From: an uncultured Alphaproteobacteria bacterium
GTDB taxonomy: Bacteria > Pseudomonadota > Alphaproteobacteria > RF32 > CAG-239
NCBI GenBank assembly: GCA_944392255.1
Contig: CALXVY010000018.1
Span: 1-33,008 of the forward strand
Direction of reading: 5' to 3'
Length of the DNA: 33,008 bases
Shown here: piece after piece, positions 1 through 8,603 of the stretch
How the letters are laid out: each line of letters begins with the position of its first letter
How positions within the stretch are numbered: position 1 is the stretch's first letter
Position numbers and translations under genes: made by a program
Notes under the pieces: generated by a model
Seen by the model: only the letters and a program-made list of their open reading frames with translations
Told to the model about the DNA's origin: nothing
Databases searched by the model: none

Positions 1-639
1 CATCAGATTCAAACCGGTTGGAAATGTAATCCCGGATATCATGAAAAGAATGGCGGTTGTGAGAAAGATTGTATTGCCAACACTTGTTCCGGATATACTC
101 TTGCTGGCTGTCCGACCAATGCAATATGCGCAACTTGCTCTAAGCAGACAACAACTTGCGGCGGTGGGGCGACCATGAGTAAAATAACTGGATGTAAATC
201 CGGATATCATTTAAGTGGTAGTACTTGCGTTGCCCACTCTTATACTTGTCCGAGTGGATATCAAGCCTCTGCTTGTTCTTCTTCGCAAGTACAAACCGGA
301 ACAACATCTAAGAAATGTTCTTGCGGTTCAACTTCCGGCACATGTTATGCTTGCCGTGCCAAAACTTGTGAAGAACAAGGCAAAAAGACTTGTAATGGCT
401 CTTGTATCTCTAAAACACAATGTTGCGGTGGATGTCCAAGTGGTAAAAAATGTTCTAATGGTACTTGTATAAAAAATTGCACACCAGATTACAGTGCTGT
501 AATCAATCCTCCTTGTGGATGTTACAGATATGTTAGCATAGACATTGGCTGCGGACAAACTGCGCAATCTTGTCAAAGACCAAAACCTTGTAAGGATGAA
601 GCTATATGTAATCCGCTATTTGATCCTAGCTGTAGATAA
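1..639 (+). CDS. Cys-rich repeat protein, C-terminal part (5' end outside window)
   Basis: The frame is open from base 1 and ends at TAA 637-639, so the gene enters from the left and only its last 212 codons are seen. About 32 of these residues are Cys (15%), spaced in short units such as CxxGYxxxxxxC, CPSGYQASAC and CPSGKKC-SNGTC, with many Gly, Ser, Thr and Lys. No membrane anchor is visible in this part. Such Cys-dense repeats suggest a secreted or surface protein held by disulfides, but the N-terminus that would carry a signal peptide is missing. I do not recognise a named family. An ATG at 175 lies inside the repeats and is not a likely start. A strong terminator follows 11 bases after the stop. 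Coding is confident; function is unknown. Confidence 0.8.
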   Translation, partial: HQIQTGWKCNPGYHEKNGGCEKDCIANTCSGYTLAGCPTNAICATCSKQTTTCGGGATMSKITGCKSGYHLSGSTCVAHSYTCPSGYQASACSSSQVQTGTTSKKCSCGSTSGTCYACRAKTCEEQGKKTCNGSCISKTQCCGGCPSGKKCSNGTCIKNCTPDYSAVINPPCGCYRYVSIDIGCGQTAQSCQRPKPCKDEAICNPLFDPSCR

Positions 640-650
640 ACTAACATAAG

Positions 651-686
651 CAAAAATAGCATCAGTTTATTCTGATGCTATTTTTG
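651..686. terminator. Bidirectional rho-independent terminator
   Basis: A perfect 15-bp stem, caaaaatagcatcag paired with ctgatgctatttttg, encloses a 6-base loop (666-671). A-rich and T-rich flanks make it work on both strands. It sits between the Cys-rich gene (plus) and the convergent GGDEF-EAL-like gene (minus). Confidence 0.85.
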
Positions 687-711
687 TTTGAATTCTATAA
701 TCCTCACACTA

Positions 712-1983
712 TTATTTTTTTATGCTATAAATTGTTTTTCTTGGTTGAGCTGCCAGCAAACGCTGAATGTAACGTCCTTGATAAAGATTAATTCCGAGTG
801 AGTTTCCAATTTCCACCGCTTGCGGATCATCAACTCGACACAAAATCATTCTTGCACGCTCGGCTTTGTTGACATAATCGGTAAAATGTTTATCCTCACG
901 CACAACATCCATAAAAGACGGGTGCCAAATAATTTTTATCAAATCGCTTTGCAAATTTTCACGATCAATATATTGCAATTTATCAACCGTAATTCCATCA
1001 ATGCAAATTTTATAACCACGATATTGAGCAAAAGTTTTGGCCAGAATAAAGGCTTTGATATCACTAAAAATATCAATCAGCTGAAATTCTAACACAATGG
1101 AAGAACGTTGCACCGGATTAATATTTTCATCAAATTCTAAAAACTCATCAGACAACACGGTTGAGACATTTAAATTAAGGCTAAAATTACTGATAAGAGC
1201 CCCATCATCATGACGGCTTAAATGCACCAACACACGCTTATCCAATGTTTCCGTCAAATACATAAACAACCATGGATTAGAAAACAAATCCACATCTGGC
1301 ATAAGCATATCGCGCAAATCACCGATAGAAACAAACACCTCATCAAAAATCATTTGTGGTGCAGATTTTCCAATCACAGCACAAACAGATTGACGGCGGA
1401 TTAAGCTTGAAAAATCCATCATTGACAGGGCTTTTTGCATCTTAGCTAAGATGGTTGGCGTCAATTCTCTTTTCAACCGACGATTATTCAAAGAATTGGC
1501 AGTAATGCTATGCTTAGGCATAAGTACGGATTTAGATGGCAAAGCATCACCGGTATCTAAATTTTTGGTTTTATTGATTAAATTTTTCAGTTCTTCAACC
1601 TGAGTTTTCAAATCGAACAACTGAGCAAACTCACTTTGCAATAAATCAACAACACCTCGGACTTTAGGATCATCATGAAACAAAAATTGCACTTTAATCA
1701 AACAAGCTTGAATCTCATCAGAAACATTTTGTCCGAAAAAGACCAAAAAATCATCATTATCACGAACAAAAATTTCTCCTTTAGTTTTCTTAACCACATT
1801 TTCAAATGTTTCGAACAAGGCTTTTCTTTGCGACATGCGTAAATTCTGATTCTGCAATTTACTAATATGCAGATACAAAACATGATAATTATCAATATCC
1901 GCACCCAATTTATGCAAAAAATCAAAAATTGCCGTATCTTTTTGAGCTAAAGATAATTCCATATTTTTATTAAAAATCACCAT
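712..1983 (-). CDS. Degenerate GGDEF-EAL domain protein (paralog 1)
   Basis: This 423-residue protein has the layout of a GGDEF-EAL c-di-GMP protein with eroded active sites. Near residues 34-85 the phrases VLYLHISKL and RDNDDFLVF match the diguanylate cyclase fold, with RDNDDF where R-GGDEF should be. The C-terminal half follows the EAL pattern: FDEVFVS at the EAL motif, SLNLNVS, VLEFQ, ICIDGIT at the DDFG position, SDLIKI, and LYQGRYI near the end. The second Asp of DDFG, the Asp after KI, and the Glu of the AEGVE region appear lost, so phosphodiesterase activity is unlikely. A role as a c-di-GMP receptor or protein scaffold is inference. It is a tandem paralog of the upstream gene (11-base gap) and probably co-transcribed with it. 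The start has AAGG about 10 bases upstream. Confidence 0.7.
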   Translation of the reverse strand: MVIFNKNMELSLAQKDTAIFDFLHKLGADIDNYHVLYLHISKLQNQNLRMSQRKALFETFENVVKKTKGEIFVRDNDDFLVFFGQNVSDEIQACLIKVQFLFHDDPKVRGVVDLLQSEFAQLFDLKTQVEELKNLINKTKNLDTGDALPSKSVLMPKHSITANSLNNRRLKRELTPTILAKMQKALSMMDFSSLIRRQSVCAVIGKSAPQMIFDEVFVSIGDLRDMLMPDVDLFSNPWLFMYLTETLDKRVLVHLSRHDDGALISNFSLNLNVSTVLSDEFLEFDENINPVQRSSIVLEFQLIDIFSDIKAFILAKTFAQYRGYKICIDGITVDKLQYIDRENLQSDLIKIIWHPSFMDVVREDKHFTDYVNKAERARMILCRVDDPQAVEIGNSLGINLYQGRYIQRLLAAQPRKTIYSIKK

Positions 1984-1994
1984 TATAAAAAACC

Positions 1995-3272
1995 TTACAG
2001 CAAACTTTCCAAAAATTCTTTATACTGACATCCTTCGCGATACCATCCTGAGAGCAAGCGTTTTCGCTTTAAACATTCCGTAACGGTACATTTTTTTGCA
2101 TTGGGGCATTTCTGACGCAACAAAGCAACTTCCAAATTATCAATATATGGTCCTTGAAAAGCTGAGATTCCATATTTTGCGCCCCATTTTAGTGCTTTCT
2201 CATCTTCACATTTAGCCAAAATAACATTTTCAGCTCCAATATGAGAAATAATATTTTTCAACTCGGTGTTCACATCTTCAAATTCCAACAAGGGCTCCCA
2301 AAAAATCTTAATTAAATCGGGATCAAGATGAGCCACATTTAACATTTTCAAGGTAACGGGAGGCACAGAATCAATCAGCAACTTATGACCACCGCTACGT
2401 AAAATTTCTTTAGCTTTAAAATATGTTGGCAGGTTATTAAAAACATCCATAAGCTGAACTTCAACAATAACCTTTTGATTGGGTTTTAAGAAATTTTTTG
2501 CAAAATCAACAAAACTCTGAGAAAAGACCGAAGACAAATTCAGATTTAGGCTAATTTCTTGCGGCCAATTTTGTAAGTTTGATATAGAAAAAGCGGCCAT
2601 TGTTTTTTTATCCAAAGCTTGTGTCAAATAATAAAACAACCAACGATTAGCCAATAAATCCAAACTTGGATCAAATTTTTTTACCAAATCTTTAACTGCG
2701 ACAAAAAACTCTTGAAACCAAACATGAAAAGCTCTGTCTTTGCCAATTTTTAAGACGCTTTGACGTTTAACAATTTCACTGATATCAATAAAGTCCAGAG
2801 CTTTAATTAAATCATCAATTTCTTCGACACGTACCGGACGTTTTTGATTTATCTCTTCTTGTTGTTTATTAACTAAAGCCAAATCTTTCATCTGGCTAAT
2901 ATAATCATAAAATTTTGAAAAATCTTGAGGAAAATCATAAATTTCAAAAAAATCCTGACTATTATGCGTATGTAAAATGGGATCAGTTGACAAGCCCTCA
3001 CGCAATTTTGCCACAGCTTCATCAATTATCTCGTGAGTAATATCACGTCCCAAAATAGCAAAATCCCCGTTAGAAAGAATAAACAAAGTACCACGAGCAT
3101 TTCCGGCCACGCTGTCAAACAATTTCGCCAAAATCTTTACAAACTCGGGGTGTCTGTTTTTGGGGCGCAATTTAGAAATATGAACATACAAAACCGAATA
3201 TCCGCTCGGATTACGTGATACTCGATCCAATGCATCTAATAAATATGTTTCATATATTACGTTTTTAGCCAT
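1995..3272 (-). CDS. Degenerate GGDEF-EAL domain protein (paralog 2) with Cys-rich tail
   Basis: First gene of the two-gene minus-strand unit, about 425 residues. VLYVHISKL and SNGDFAILG mark a decayed GGDEF domain. WFQEFFVA, SLNLNLS, VEVQL, LLIDSVPP, PDLIKIFW and FQGPYID mark a decayed EAL domain, and the same acidic catalytic positions are missing as in its neighbour. Unlike the neighbour it ends in about 40 extra residues with four Cys (CPNAKKC, TEC, GC), possibly metal-binding. I chose ATG 3272 over the in-frame TTG at 3278 because GGAA lies 8 bases before it. It diverges from the hydrogenase gene across a 209-base intergenic region. Domain calls rest on motif order, not on a profile search. 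Confidence 0.7.
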   Translation of the reverse strand: MAKNVIYETYLLDALDRVSRNPSGYSVLYVHISKLRPKNRHPEFVKILAKLFDSVAGNARGTLFILSNGDFAILGRDITHEIIDEAVAKLREGLSTDPILHTHNSQDFFEIYDFPQDFSKFYDYISQMKDLALVNKQQEEINQKRPVRVEEIDDLIKALDFIDISEIVKRQSVLKIGKDRAFHVWFQEFFVAVKDLVKKFDPSLDLLANRWLFYYLTQALDKKTMAAFSISNLQNWPQEISLNLNLSSVFSQSFVDFAKNFLKPNQKVIVEVQLMDVFNNLPTYFKAKEILRSGGHKLLIDSVPPVTLKMLNVAHLDPDLIKIFWEPLLEFEDVNTELKNIISHIGAENVILAKCEDEKALKWGAKYGISAFQGPYIDNLEVALLRQKCPNAKKCTVTECLKRKRLLSGWYREGCQYKEFLESLL

Positions 3273-3408
3273 AACCAAATTTCCAAACTCAGCTTTAGGT
3301 ATTATAATTATTTCTTATTTTTATGACAAGACAATTACTTTTTTGCTAACAAATAGAAAAGTAGTTCAAAAAAAACATTAATTATTAATCAAACAATACA
3401 TTTTTACC

Positions 3409-3436
3409 TTGACGGAAGATGACGCTGTGTTAAAAA
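3409..3436 (+). promoter_or_regulatory. Candidate sigma-70 promoter for the hydrogenase gene
   Basis: TTGACG (3409-3414) and TAAAAA (3431-3436) are separated by 16 bases. This predicts a transcript start near 3443 and a leader of about 40 bases. No clean FNR palindrome was seen beside it. Read by eye only. Confidence 0.35.
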
Positions 3437-3481
3437 AATGAATATATATTTCTAACAACCTTCAAAAAAAGGAATAAGATA

Positions 3482-4951
3482 TTGTTAACACCAAAAAATA
3501 ATGCCAATTTTATGCGCGCCAAAATCTTAATTGAAGTAGCAAAACACTATTTTAATGATAAATTCGCTCATGCCGATAAAATCCCAACAGATATCAAACC
3601 TGACGATTCCGTAGCTTTCCGTGGTTCGCTGGCAAAAGATAGAGACATTATCAAAGAACAGTGCCTAACTTCAATGGGTTTTAGCCCAGATGATGGTATT
3701 GACTTTAACGCTCATTCCTTGGCAGAATTTGGAAAAATGGCTTTAGAAAGAAAAGTTTTGGTTGCCAGCCAAATTGCGGTTATTTCTTCCGCTTGCAATC
3801 GTTGTGCGCAACCGCATCATGTTGTTACCAATATGTGCCAAGGTTGTTTTGCCCGCCCTTGCCAAGAAAATTGCCCCAAAAAAGCCATTAGTTTTATAGA
3901 TGGCAAAGCCCATATTGATGAGAGTTTATGTATCAACTGCGGCATATGCAAAGATTCTTGTCCTTATGGCGCCATCATCAAGACCAAATTACCTTGCGAA
4001 GAAGCATGTCCGGTTGGTGCTATCAGTAAAGATGAGAATGGCGTTGAACATATTGACCACGAGAAATGCATTTCCTGCGGCAAATGTTTGGCTTCTTGTC
4101 CGTTTGGCGCTATTGTTGAACGTTCTCAAATGATAGATGTTTTGAAACAAATTCATGAAACCGATAAAAAAGTTGTAGCCATGGTTGCACCGGCAGTCAT
4201 CGGCCAATTTAGCGGTAAACCGCAAAACTTAGTTGCCGCATTAAAGAAAATCGGTTTTGATGAGGTGGTTGAAGTTGCCGTTGGAGCAGATATCACCACG
4301 CAAAAAGAAGCAGCCGAATTTTTAGAAAGAATGAAAGAAGGTGCAAAATTCATGACCACATCTTGCTGCCCTGCATATTTTCGCGCTGCCGATATTCATA
4401 TTCCTGAATTAAAACCCTACGTTTCCAACACACATACGCCAATGTATTATACGGCAGAACTCATCAAAAAAGAACAACCTGATTGTGTGGCTGTATTTGT
4501 TGGACCTTGCTTGGCCAAACGTGTTGAAGCTGAATCTGACCCATATGTGGACTATGTTTTGACCTTTGAAGAAATTGCCGCCATGTTCTTGGCTCAGGAT
4601 GTTGATGTCACAACCGCCGGCGAGGAAGAATTTTCTAAAGTTTCTTGTGCGCAAGGACGTCTATTTCCGGTCAGTGGCGGGGTTGCCGGAGCTGTTCAAT
4701 CTTTGGTCGAAGGAAAAGCCGATTTCCGCCCCGAAAAGATTGATGGTTTAACCAAAGAAAGTGTTAAACTACTCAAACGCTATGCCCAAAAAGGTTGTGA
4801 GAATAATATGATTGAAGTGATGTGTTGTGAAGGAGGTTGCGTATCCGGCCCCGGATGTGTTGCCTTAGCCAAGAAAGCGGCACGCACCATAGAAACTTAT
4901 GCCGCCTCAGGTGAAAAATTGACCTTTGACACCAAAGTCGGCGAAAAATAA
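3482..4951 (+). CDS. [FeFe] hydrogenase-like protein, group B type
   Basis: A 489-residue cytoplasmic iron-sulfur protein. Residues 105-130 hold an unusual Cys series (CNRC, CQGC, C, CP). Two ferredoxin-like 4Fe-4S motifs follow, CINCGICKDSCP (150-161) and CISCGKCLASCP (196-207), with CEEACP between them. The H-cluster motifs are TSCCPAY (293-299), GPCLAKRVE (341-349) and EVMCCEGGCVSGPG (445-458). The GPC and CEGGC..GPG variants fit the monomeric group B family rather than the well-studied group A enzymes. All H-cluster Cys are present, so proton reduction, hydrogen oxidation or hydrogen sensing is possible; the physiological role of group B is poorly known. The start is TTG with AAGGA 8 bases upstream. 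No HydE, HydF or HydG maturase is in the window. Confidence 0.88.
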   Translation: MLTPKNNANFMRAKILIEVAKHYFNDKFAHADKIPTDIKPDDSVAFRGSLAKDRDIIKEQCLTSMGFSPDDGIDFNAHSLAEFGKMALERKVLVASQIAVISSACNRCAQPHHVVTNMCQGCFARPCQENCPKKAISFIDGKAHIDESLCINCGICKDSCPYGAIIKTKLPCEEACPVGAISKDENGVEHIDHEKCISCGKCLASCPFGAIVERSQMIDVLKQIHETDKKVVAMVAPAVIGQFSGKPQNLVAALKKIGFDEVVEVAVGADITTQKEAAEFLERMKEGAKFMTTSCCPAYFRAADIHIPELKPYVSNTHTPMYYTAELIKKEQPDCVAVFVGPCLAKRVEAESDPYVDYVLTFEEIAAMFLAQDVDVTTAGEEEFSKVSCAQGRLFPVSGGVAGAVQSLVEGKADFRPEKIDGLTKESVKLLKRYAQKGCENNMIEVMCCEGGCVSGPGCVALAKKAARTIETYAASGEKLTFDTKVGEK

Positions 4952-4970
4952 ATCTATATTGCAAAAAAAC

Positions 4971-5003
4971 AAAAAAGCTCAGATTACACATCTGAGCTTT
5001 TTT
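4971..5003. terminator. Bidirectional terminator between hydrogenase and rodA
   Basis: aaaaagctcagat (4972-4984) pairs with atctgagcttttt after a 5-base loop, with A and T runs on both sides. It ends the plus-strand hydrogenase gene and the minus-strand elongasome operon. Confidence 0.85.
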
Positions 5004-5017
5004 TATACCATAAACTC

Positions 5018-6157
5018 TTATTCTTTTCCTAAGGCCACATTCTTATTAATATATACACAAAGAATAATTCCAAAAGAAGACATTACCGAAAGCATAACCG
5101 TTCCGCCATAAGAAATCAAAGGTAGTGGAATTCCCACGACCGGAAGCATGCCAAGCACCATAGATATATTAATAAATATATACAAGAAATAGTTACAGGC
5201 CAAACCAATGGCCACAAGCTTACCAAAATAGCTATTACTCTTCATGGCAAAAGAATAAGTATAAGCAATAATCAAAAAGTTCACAATCACCACAAATACC
5301 GCACCAATCATACCAAATTCTTCTGAAAGCATGGTAAAAATAAAATCCGTATGTTTTTCAGGCAAAAAGTTCAAATGGCTTTGTGTTCCTTTCAAAAAAC
5401 CTTTGCCAAAAACTCCGCCTGAACCAAGCGCTATTTTAGATTGAATGATATGATAACCGGCCCCAAGAGGATCACGTTCCGGATCAAGAAAAGTCAAGAT
5501 TCGATTCTTTTGATATCCATGCAAGAATTGCCAAGCAATCGGCAAACTCAAAAGACCGCCCAAAATAACCACGCCAAATTTCCACAACTGTACACCCACA
5601 ATAAAGAAAATCATCCCAGCGGTAAACAAAAGCATCAAAGCCGTACCTAAATCTGGTTGAATCATTACCAAGAAAGCCGGAAACAACGTCATCAGTGCCG
5701 GAGGGATAATTCCACGAATACTCTCTATAGCTTGTAAAGAAGATGTATGAAAATAGCGCGCCAAAGCCAAAACCAAGGCAATTTTCATCAGCTCGGAAGG
5801 TTGAATTTTAATAATACCTAAATTAATCCAACGTTGAGCCCCCATTCCGATATGCCCTTCGACCTCAACCACAATCAATAAAAATAACGAAACAAAATAA
5901 AACAAATATGCATAACGCATAAAAATGCGAATATCCAACATTGCCAAAGCAATCATGATACAAAAACCAAAAGCATAACGAATAAGATGATTAAGCGCCC
6001 AAGGGCTCCAACTCCCATTTGCTGCAGAATAAAGCATAACCACACCGGTTGCTGCCATTAAAGAAATGAGCAAGATATAAGTAAAGTTCAAATTAAAAAA
6101 CTTTTCAGTCAAAGACATTGATTGATTTTTGATAGTTGTTTCATAAAACTTATACAT
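5018..6157 (-). CDS. rodA: Rod-shape determining SEDS protein RodA
   Basis: RodA is the membrane peptidoglycan glycosyltransferase of the elongasome and works with PBP2. The 379-residue protein has about ten hydrophobic segments. It carries family motifs including QPSELMK, IQPDLGTALM, FLDPERDPLGAGYH, QSKIALGSGG, FLPEKHTDFIF and GIPLPLISYGG. Length is normal for RodA. It is the last gene of the ddl-to-rodA operon, 18 bases after mrdA, and runs into the terminator at 4971-5003. The start at 6157 has only a weak AGAG Shine-Dalgarno; a second Met at 6118 has none. The mrdA neighbour and the conserved RodA loop sequence favour RodA over FtsW. Confidence 0.95.
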   Translation of the reverse strand: MYKFYETTIKNQSMSLTEKFFNLNFTYILLISLMAATGVVMLYSAANGSWSPWALNHLIRYAFGFCIMIALAMLDIRIFMRYAYLFYFVSLFLLIVVEVEGHIGMGAQRWINLGIIKIQPSELMKIALVLALARYFHTSSLQAIESIRGIIPPALMTLFPAFLVMIQPDLGTALMLLFTAGMIFFIVGVQLWKFGVVILGGLLSLPIAWQFLHGYQKNRILTFLDPERDPLGAGYHIIQSKIALGSGGVFGKGFLKGTQSHLNFLPEKHTDFIFTMLSEEFGMIGAVFVVIVNFLIIAYTYSFAMKSNSYFGKLVAIGLACNYFLYIFINISMVLGMLPVVGIPLPLISYGGTVMLSVMSSFGIILCVYINKNVALGKE

Positions 6158-6175
6158 TTCAATTCTCTTATATCT

Positions 6176-8044
6176 CTAATTTACTTTTGAACGAAGCGAT
6201 GTTGTTGCACTTTCAGGTTTGATGCCATGCAAACTCGTATCAAGTTTTACCGCTTCTAATAAAATCTTACTGGCGATTGGTGCCGCAGCTTTAGAACCGC
6301 CGCCACCATGTTCCACCAAAACCGCCACGGCATATTTGGGATTATCTGCCGGAGCATAGCCGACAAAAACACCATGATCTCTATATTTCCATGGCAATTC
6401 TTCTTGTTTCAAGATTCTGGTTTGACGTTCTTTCATAGTAATACGACGCACCTGCGTTGAGCCGGTTTTTCCAGCCATTTTAATTCCATGATAATCAAAT
6501 CTTGAACCATAAGCCGTTGCACCGGGAACATTAACCACTTCATACATGCCTTCTTTAACCATATCAATGTAATTTGGGTTAATATTAATTCTTTTAATAT
6601 GTTTTTTTTCATCATTTGTAAGTTTTATAAAAGTCGGTTTAACCTCATAGCCGCCATTTGCCACACGAGCCACCATGGTTGCAAGTTGCAAAGGCGTTGT
6701 CAAAATATATCCCTGTCCTATACCCGAAATCAAGCTTTCACCTTGTTGCCAAGATTCGCCAAAGCGTTTAAGCTTCCACGCTTTATCAGGTATCAATCCG
6801 GATTTTTCATTTTCTAAACCCACATTTATCTTACTTCCCAAACCAAAACGGCGCGCCATATCGGCAAGTTTTTCAATTCCCAAGCGTAAAGCCGTTTCAT
6901 AAAAGAAAATATCACAAGAATGTTTTAGGGCTTCAACGACATCTAAATAACCATGACCAATACGTTTCCAACAGTGAAAGGCATGTGTTCCCAAAGTCAT
7001 TTTTGCGGCGCAAAAGAAACGAGTATCCGGCTTAATGGTGCCTGACTCCAACGCAGCCAAAGCCGTAATAATCTTGAAAGTTGACCCTGGAGAATATTGT
7101 CCAGAAATGGCTTTATTGCTGAGAGGTTTCTTTTCATTAGAAACAAGCTCTTTCCATTCTACATTACTAATGCCTTGCGCAAAAGAATTAGGATCAAAAG
7201 AAGGAGCGGAAACAAAAGCCAAAATTTCACCGGTTTGAACATCAAGCAAAATTGCAGCCCCGCTATGTTCTTTTTCCATAAATAAATCATAAGCTTTTTC
7301 TTGCAAACGGGCATCTAAAGTTAAATCAACGCGTTCACCAGCGATTCCCTCATTTTTCTCAATTTCTTTCATCACGCGACCGTAAGCATTTACTTCTGAT
7401 TTAAGGTTTCCACCCTTTCCGCGTAATTTTTTCTCAAAAAGTTTTTCAATACCGGATTTTCCGATTTTAAATCCCGGAACTTCCAACAAAGGATCATCTT
7501 TTTCATCTTTTTCGGAAACCGCTGCCACATACCCTAAGACATGAGCCATTTTTTCTCCATAAGGATAATATCGAGATAAGCCCTCATCAATAATCACCCC
7601 AGGTAAATCGGGGGCATTAAGCTGAATTTTTGCCACTTCTTCCCAAGAAAGATTATCTTTAATTTTAATAGGAACAAAACTCTTATTCGACTTCAAATCT
7701 TTCTTAATGCGTTGCTCCTCAGCCTCACTCAAGGGCATAATCTTCTTAAAAGCATCTAATGTCTGTTGCAAATTCGGAGTTTGCTCAGCAACAATCAAAG
7801 CCTGAAAATTCTGCCGATTTGTTGCTATAACCACCCCATTTCTATCATAAATCAAACCTCGAGGCGGCACTAAAAGACGTGTAGAAATTCGGTTTTCATC
7901 AGCCAAAGTTTTATATTTGTCAGCTTGATAAACCTGCAAATAATAAAGACGAAAGATAATACACATGAGCAAAACAAATTTGCCCAACCCGACGATGAGT
8001 GAACGATTTATAAGAACTTTTCCTTTATCATTATCTCTATTCAT
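6176..8044 (-). CDS. mrdA: Penicillin-binding protein 2 (elongasome transpeptidase)
   Basis: PBP2 crosslinks new peptidoglycan during cell elongation, in complex with RodA. From ATG 8044 the protein has 622 residues: a short cytoplasmic N-terminus, one membrane segment (about 18-36), a dimerisation region beginning with RLLVPPRGLIYDRNG, and a transpeptidase domain. The active-site motifs are STFK (321-324), SCD (376-378) and KTGS (526-529). I chose ATG 8044 because it lies one base after the mreD stop and has GAGG upstream. The longer frame to 8086 would overlap mreD by 41 bases and adds an unlikely N-terminus. Its place between mreD and rodA is the classical arrangement. Confidence 0.95.
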   Translation of the reverse strand: MNRDNDKGKVLINRSLIVGLGKFVLLMCIIFRLYYLQVYQADKYKTLADENRISTRLLVPPRGLIYDRNGVVIATNRQNFQALIVAEQTPNLQQTLDAFKKIMPLSEAEEQRIKKDLKSNKSFVPIKIKDNLSWEEVAKIQLNAPDLPGVIIDEGLSRYYPYGEKMAHVLGYVAAVSEKDEKDDPLLEVPGFKIGKSGIEKLFEKKLRGKGGNLKSEVNAYGRVMKEIEKNEGIAGERVDLTLDARLQEKAYDLFMEKEHSGAAILLDVQTGEILAFVSAPSFDPNSFAQGISNVEWKELVSNEKKPLSNKAISGQYSPGSTFKIITALAALESGTIKPDTRFFCAAKMTLGTHAFHCWKRIGHGYLDVVEALKHSCDIFFYETALRLGIEKLADMARRFGLGSKINVGLENEKSGLIPDKAWKLKRFGESWQQGESLISGIGQGYILTTPLQLATMVARVANGGYEVKPTFIKLTNDEKKHIKRININPNYIDMVKEGMYEVVNVPGATAYGSRFDYHGIKMAGKTGSTQVRRITMKERQTRILKQEELPWKYRDHGVFVGYAPADNPKYAVAVLVEHGGGGSKAAAPIASKILLEAVKLDTSLHGIKPESATTSLRSKVN

Positions 8045-8045
8045 C

Positions 8046-8603
8046 TTAAGCCTCATCTTGAAGCAAATAATTTTGCACAAATGCATTTAATAATGATAAA
8101 ATGGGATAAGCAGCCACAGAAAAACAATAACTAAACACAACTTGCACCAAAGACAAAAATTGCCCGTAATAAATTGAAACAATCAACCATTTACAAAACA
8201 AAGTCAATAAAGATAACATGGCAAAACCATACCAGGTTACAATAAAAGGTTTTCCGTTAAAAAATCTTCCCAAGTTAAGCAATAAAACATATAAAACAAG
8301 TAAAGAAAAAATATTTGTTCCTAAAGGAACCGAGCTCAAAATATCCTCAATCAATCCTAAAATAAAAACCGAGAATAAATTAAAAATATCCGGACGGTGT
8401 ATAATCCAATAATAGACACATACCAATCCTATAGCCGGACGAATATTTGAAGATAAAACAAAATCAAGAGGCACATAAGAAAGCAAAATCAAAAATAAAG
8501 AAAAAAACATCGGCAATAAGCGCTGAAAATAATTTTTGACATTTTCAGCCACTTCATCTTGCAACATTGTTCTGTCATTAATTGATTGCAGCCGTTTACT
8601 CAT
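8046..8603 (-). CDS. mreD: Rod-shape determining membrane protein MreD
   Basis: MreD is a small integral membrane partner of MreC in the elongasome. The 185-residue product has about five hydrophobic segments after a short polar N-terminus, and includes the MreD-like stretch FILGLIEDILSSVPLGTN. Its start overlaps the end of mreC by 8 bases and its stop lies one base before mrdA, so translation is probably coupled. Identification rests on the transmembrane pattern, the FxxGLxxD motif and the mreC-mreD-mrdA order, since MreD is poorly conserved. Confidence 0.9.
   Translation of the reverse strand: MSKRLQSINDRTMLQDEVAENVKNYFQRLLPMFFSLFLILLSYVPLDFVLSSNIRPAIGLVCVYYWIIHRPDIFNLFSVFILGLIEDILSSVPLGTNIFSLLVLYVLLLNLGRFFNGKPFIVTWYGFAMLSLLTLFCKWLIVSIYYGQFLSLVQVVFSYCFSVAAYPILSLLNAFVQNYLLQDEA

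Noticed and set aside
3380-3400. FNR-type operator (ttaattattaatcaa) upstream of the hydrogenase
   Set aside because: Half-sites have 5 rather than 4 bases between them and the left half lacks TTGAT, so it is most likely AT-rich background.
8045-8086. N-terminal extension of mrdA to 8086
   Set aside because: It overlaps mreD by 41 bases, adds residues unlike PBP2, and the ATG at 8044 has a better Shine-Dalgarno.
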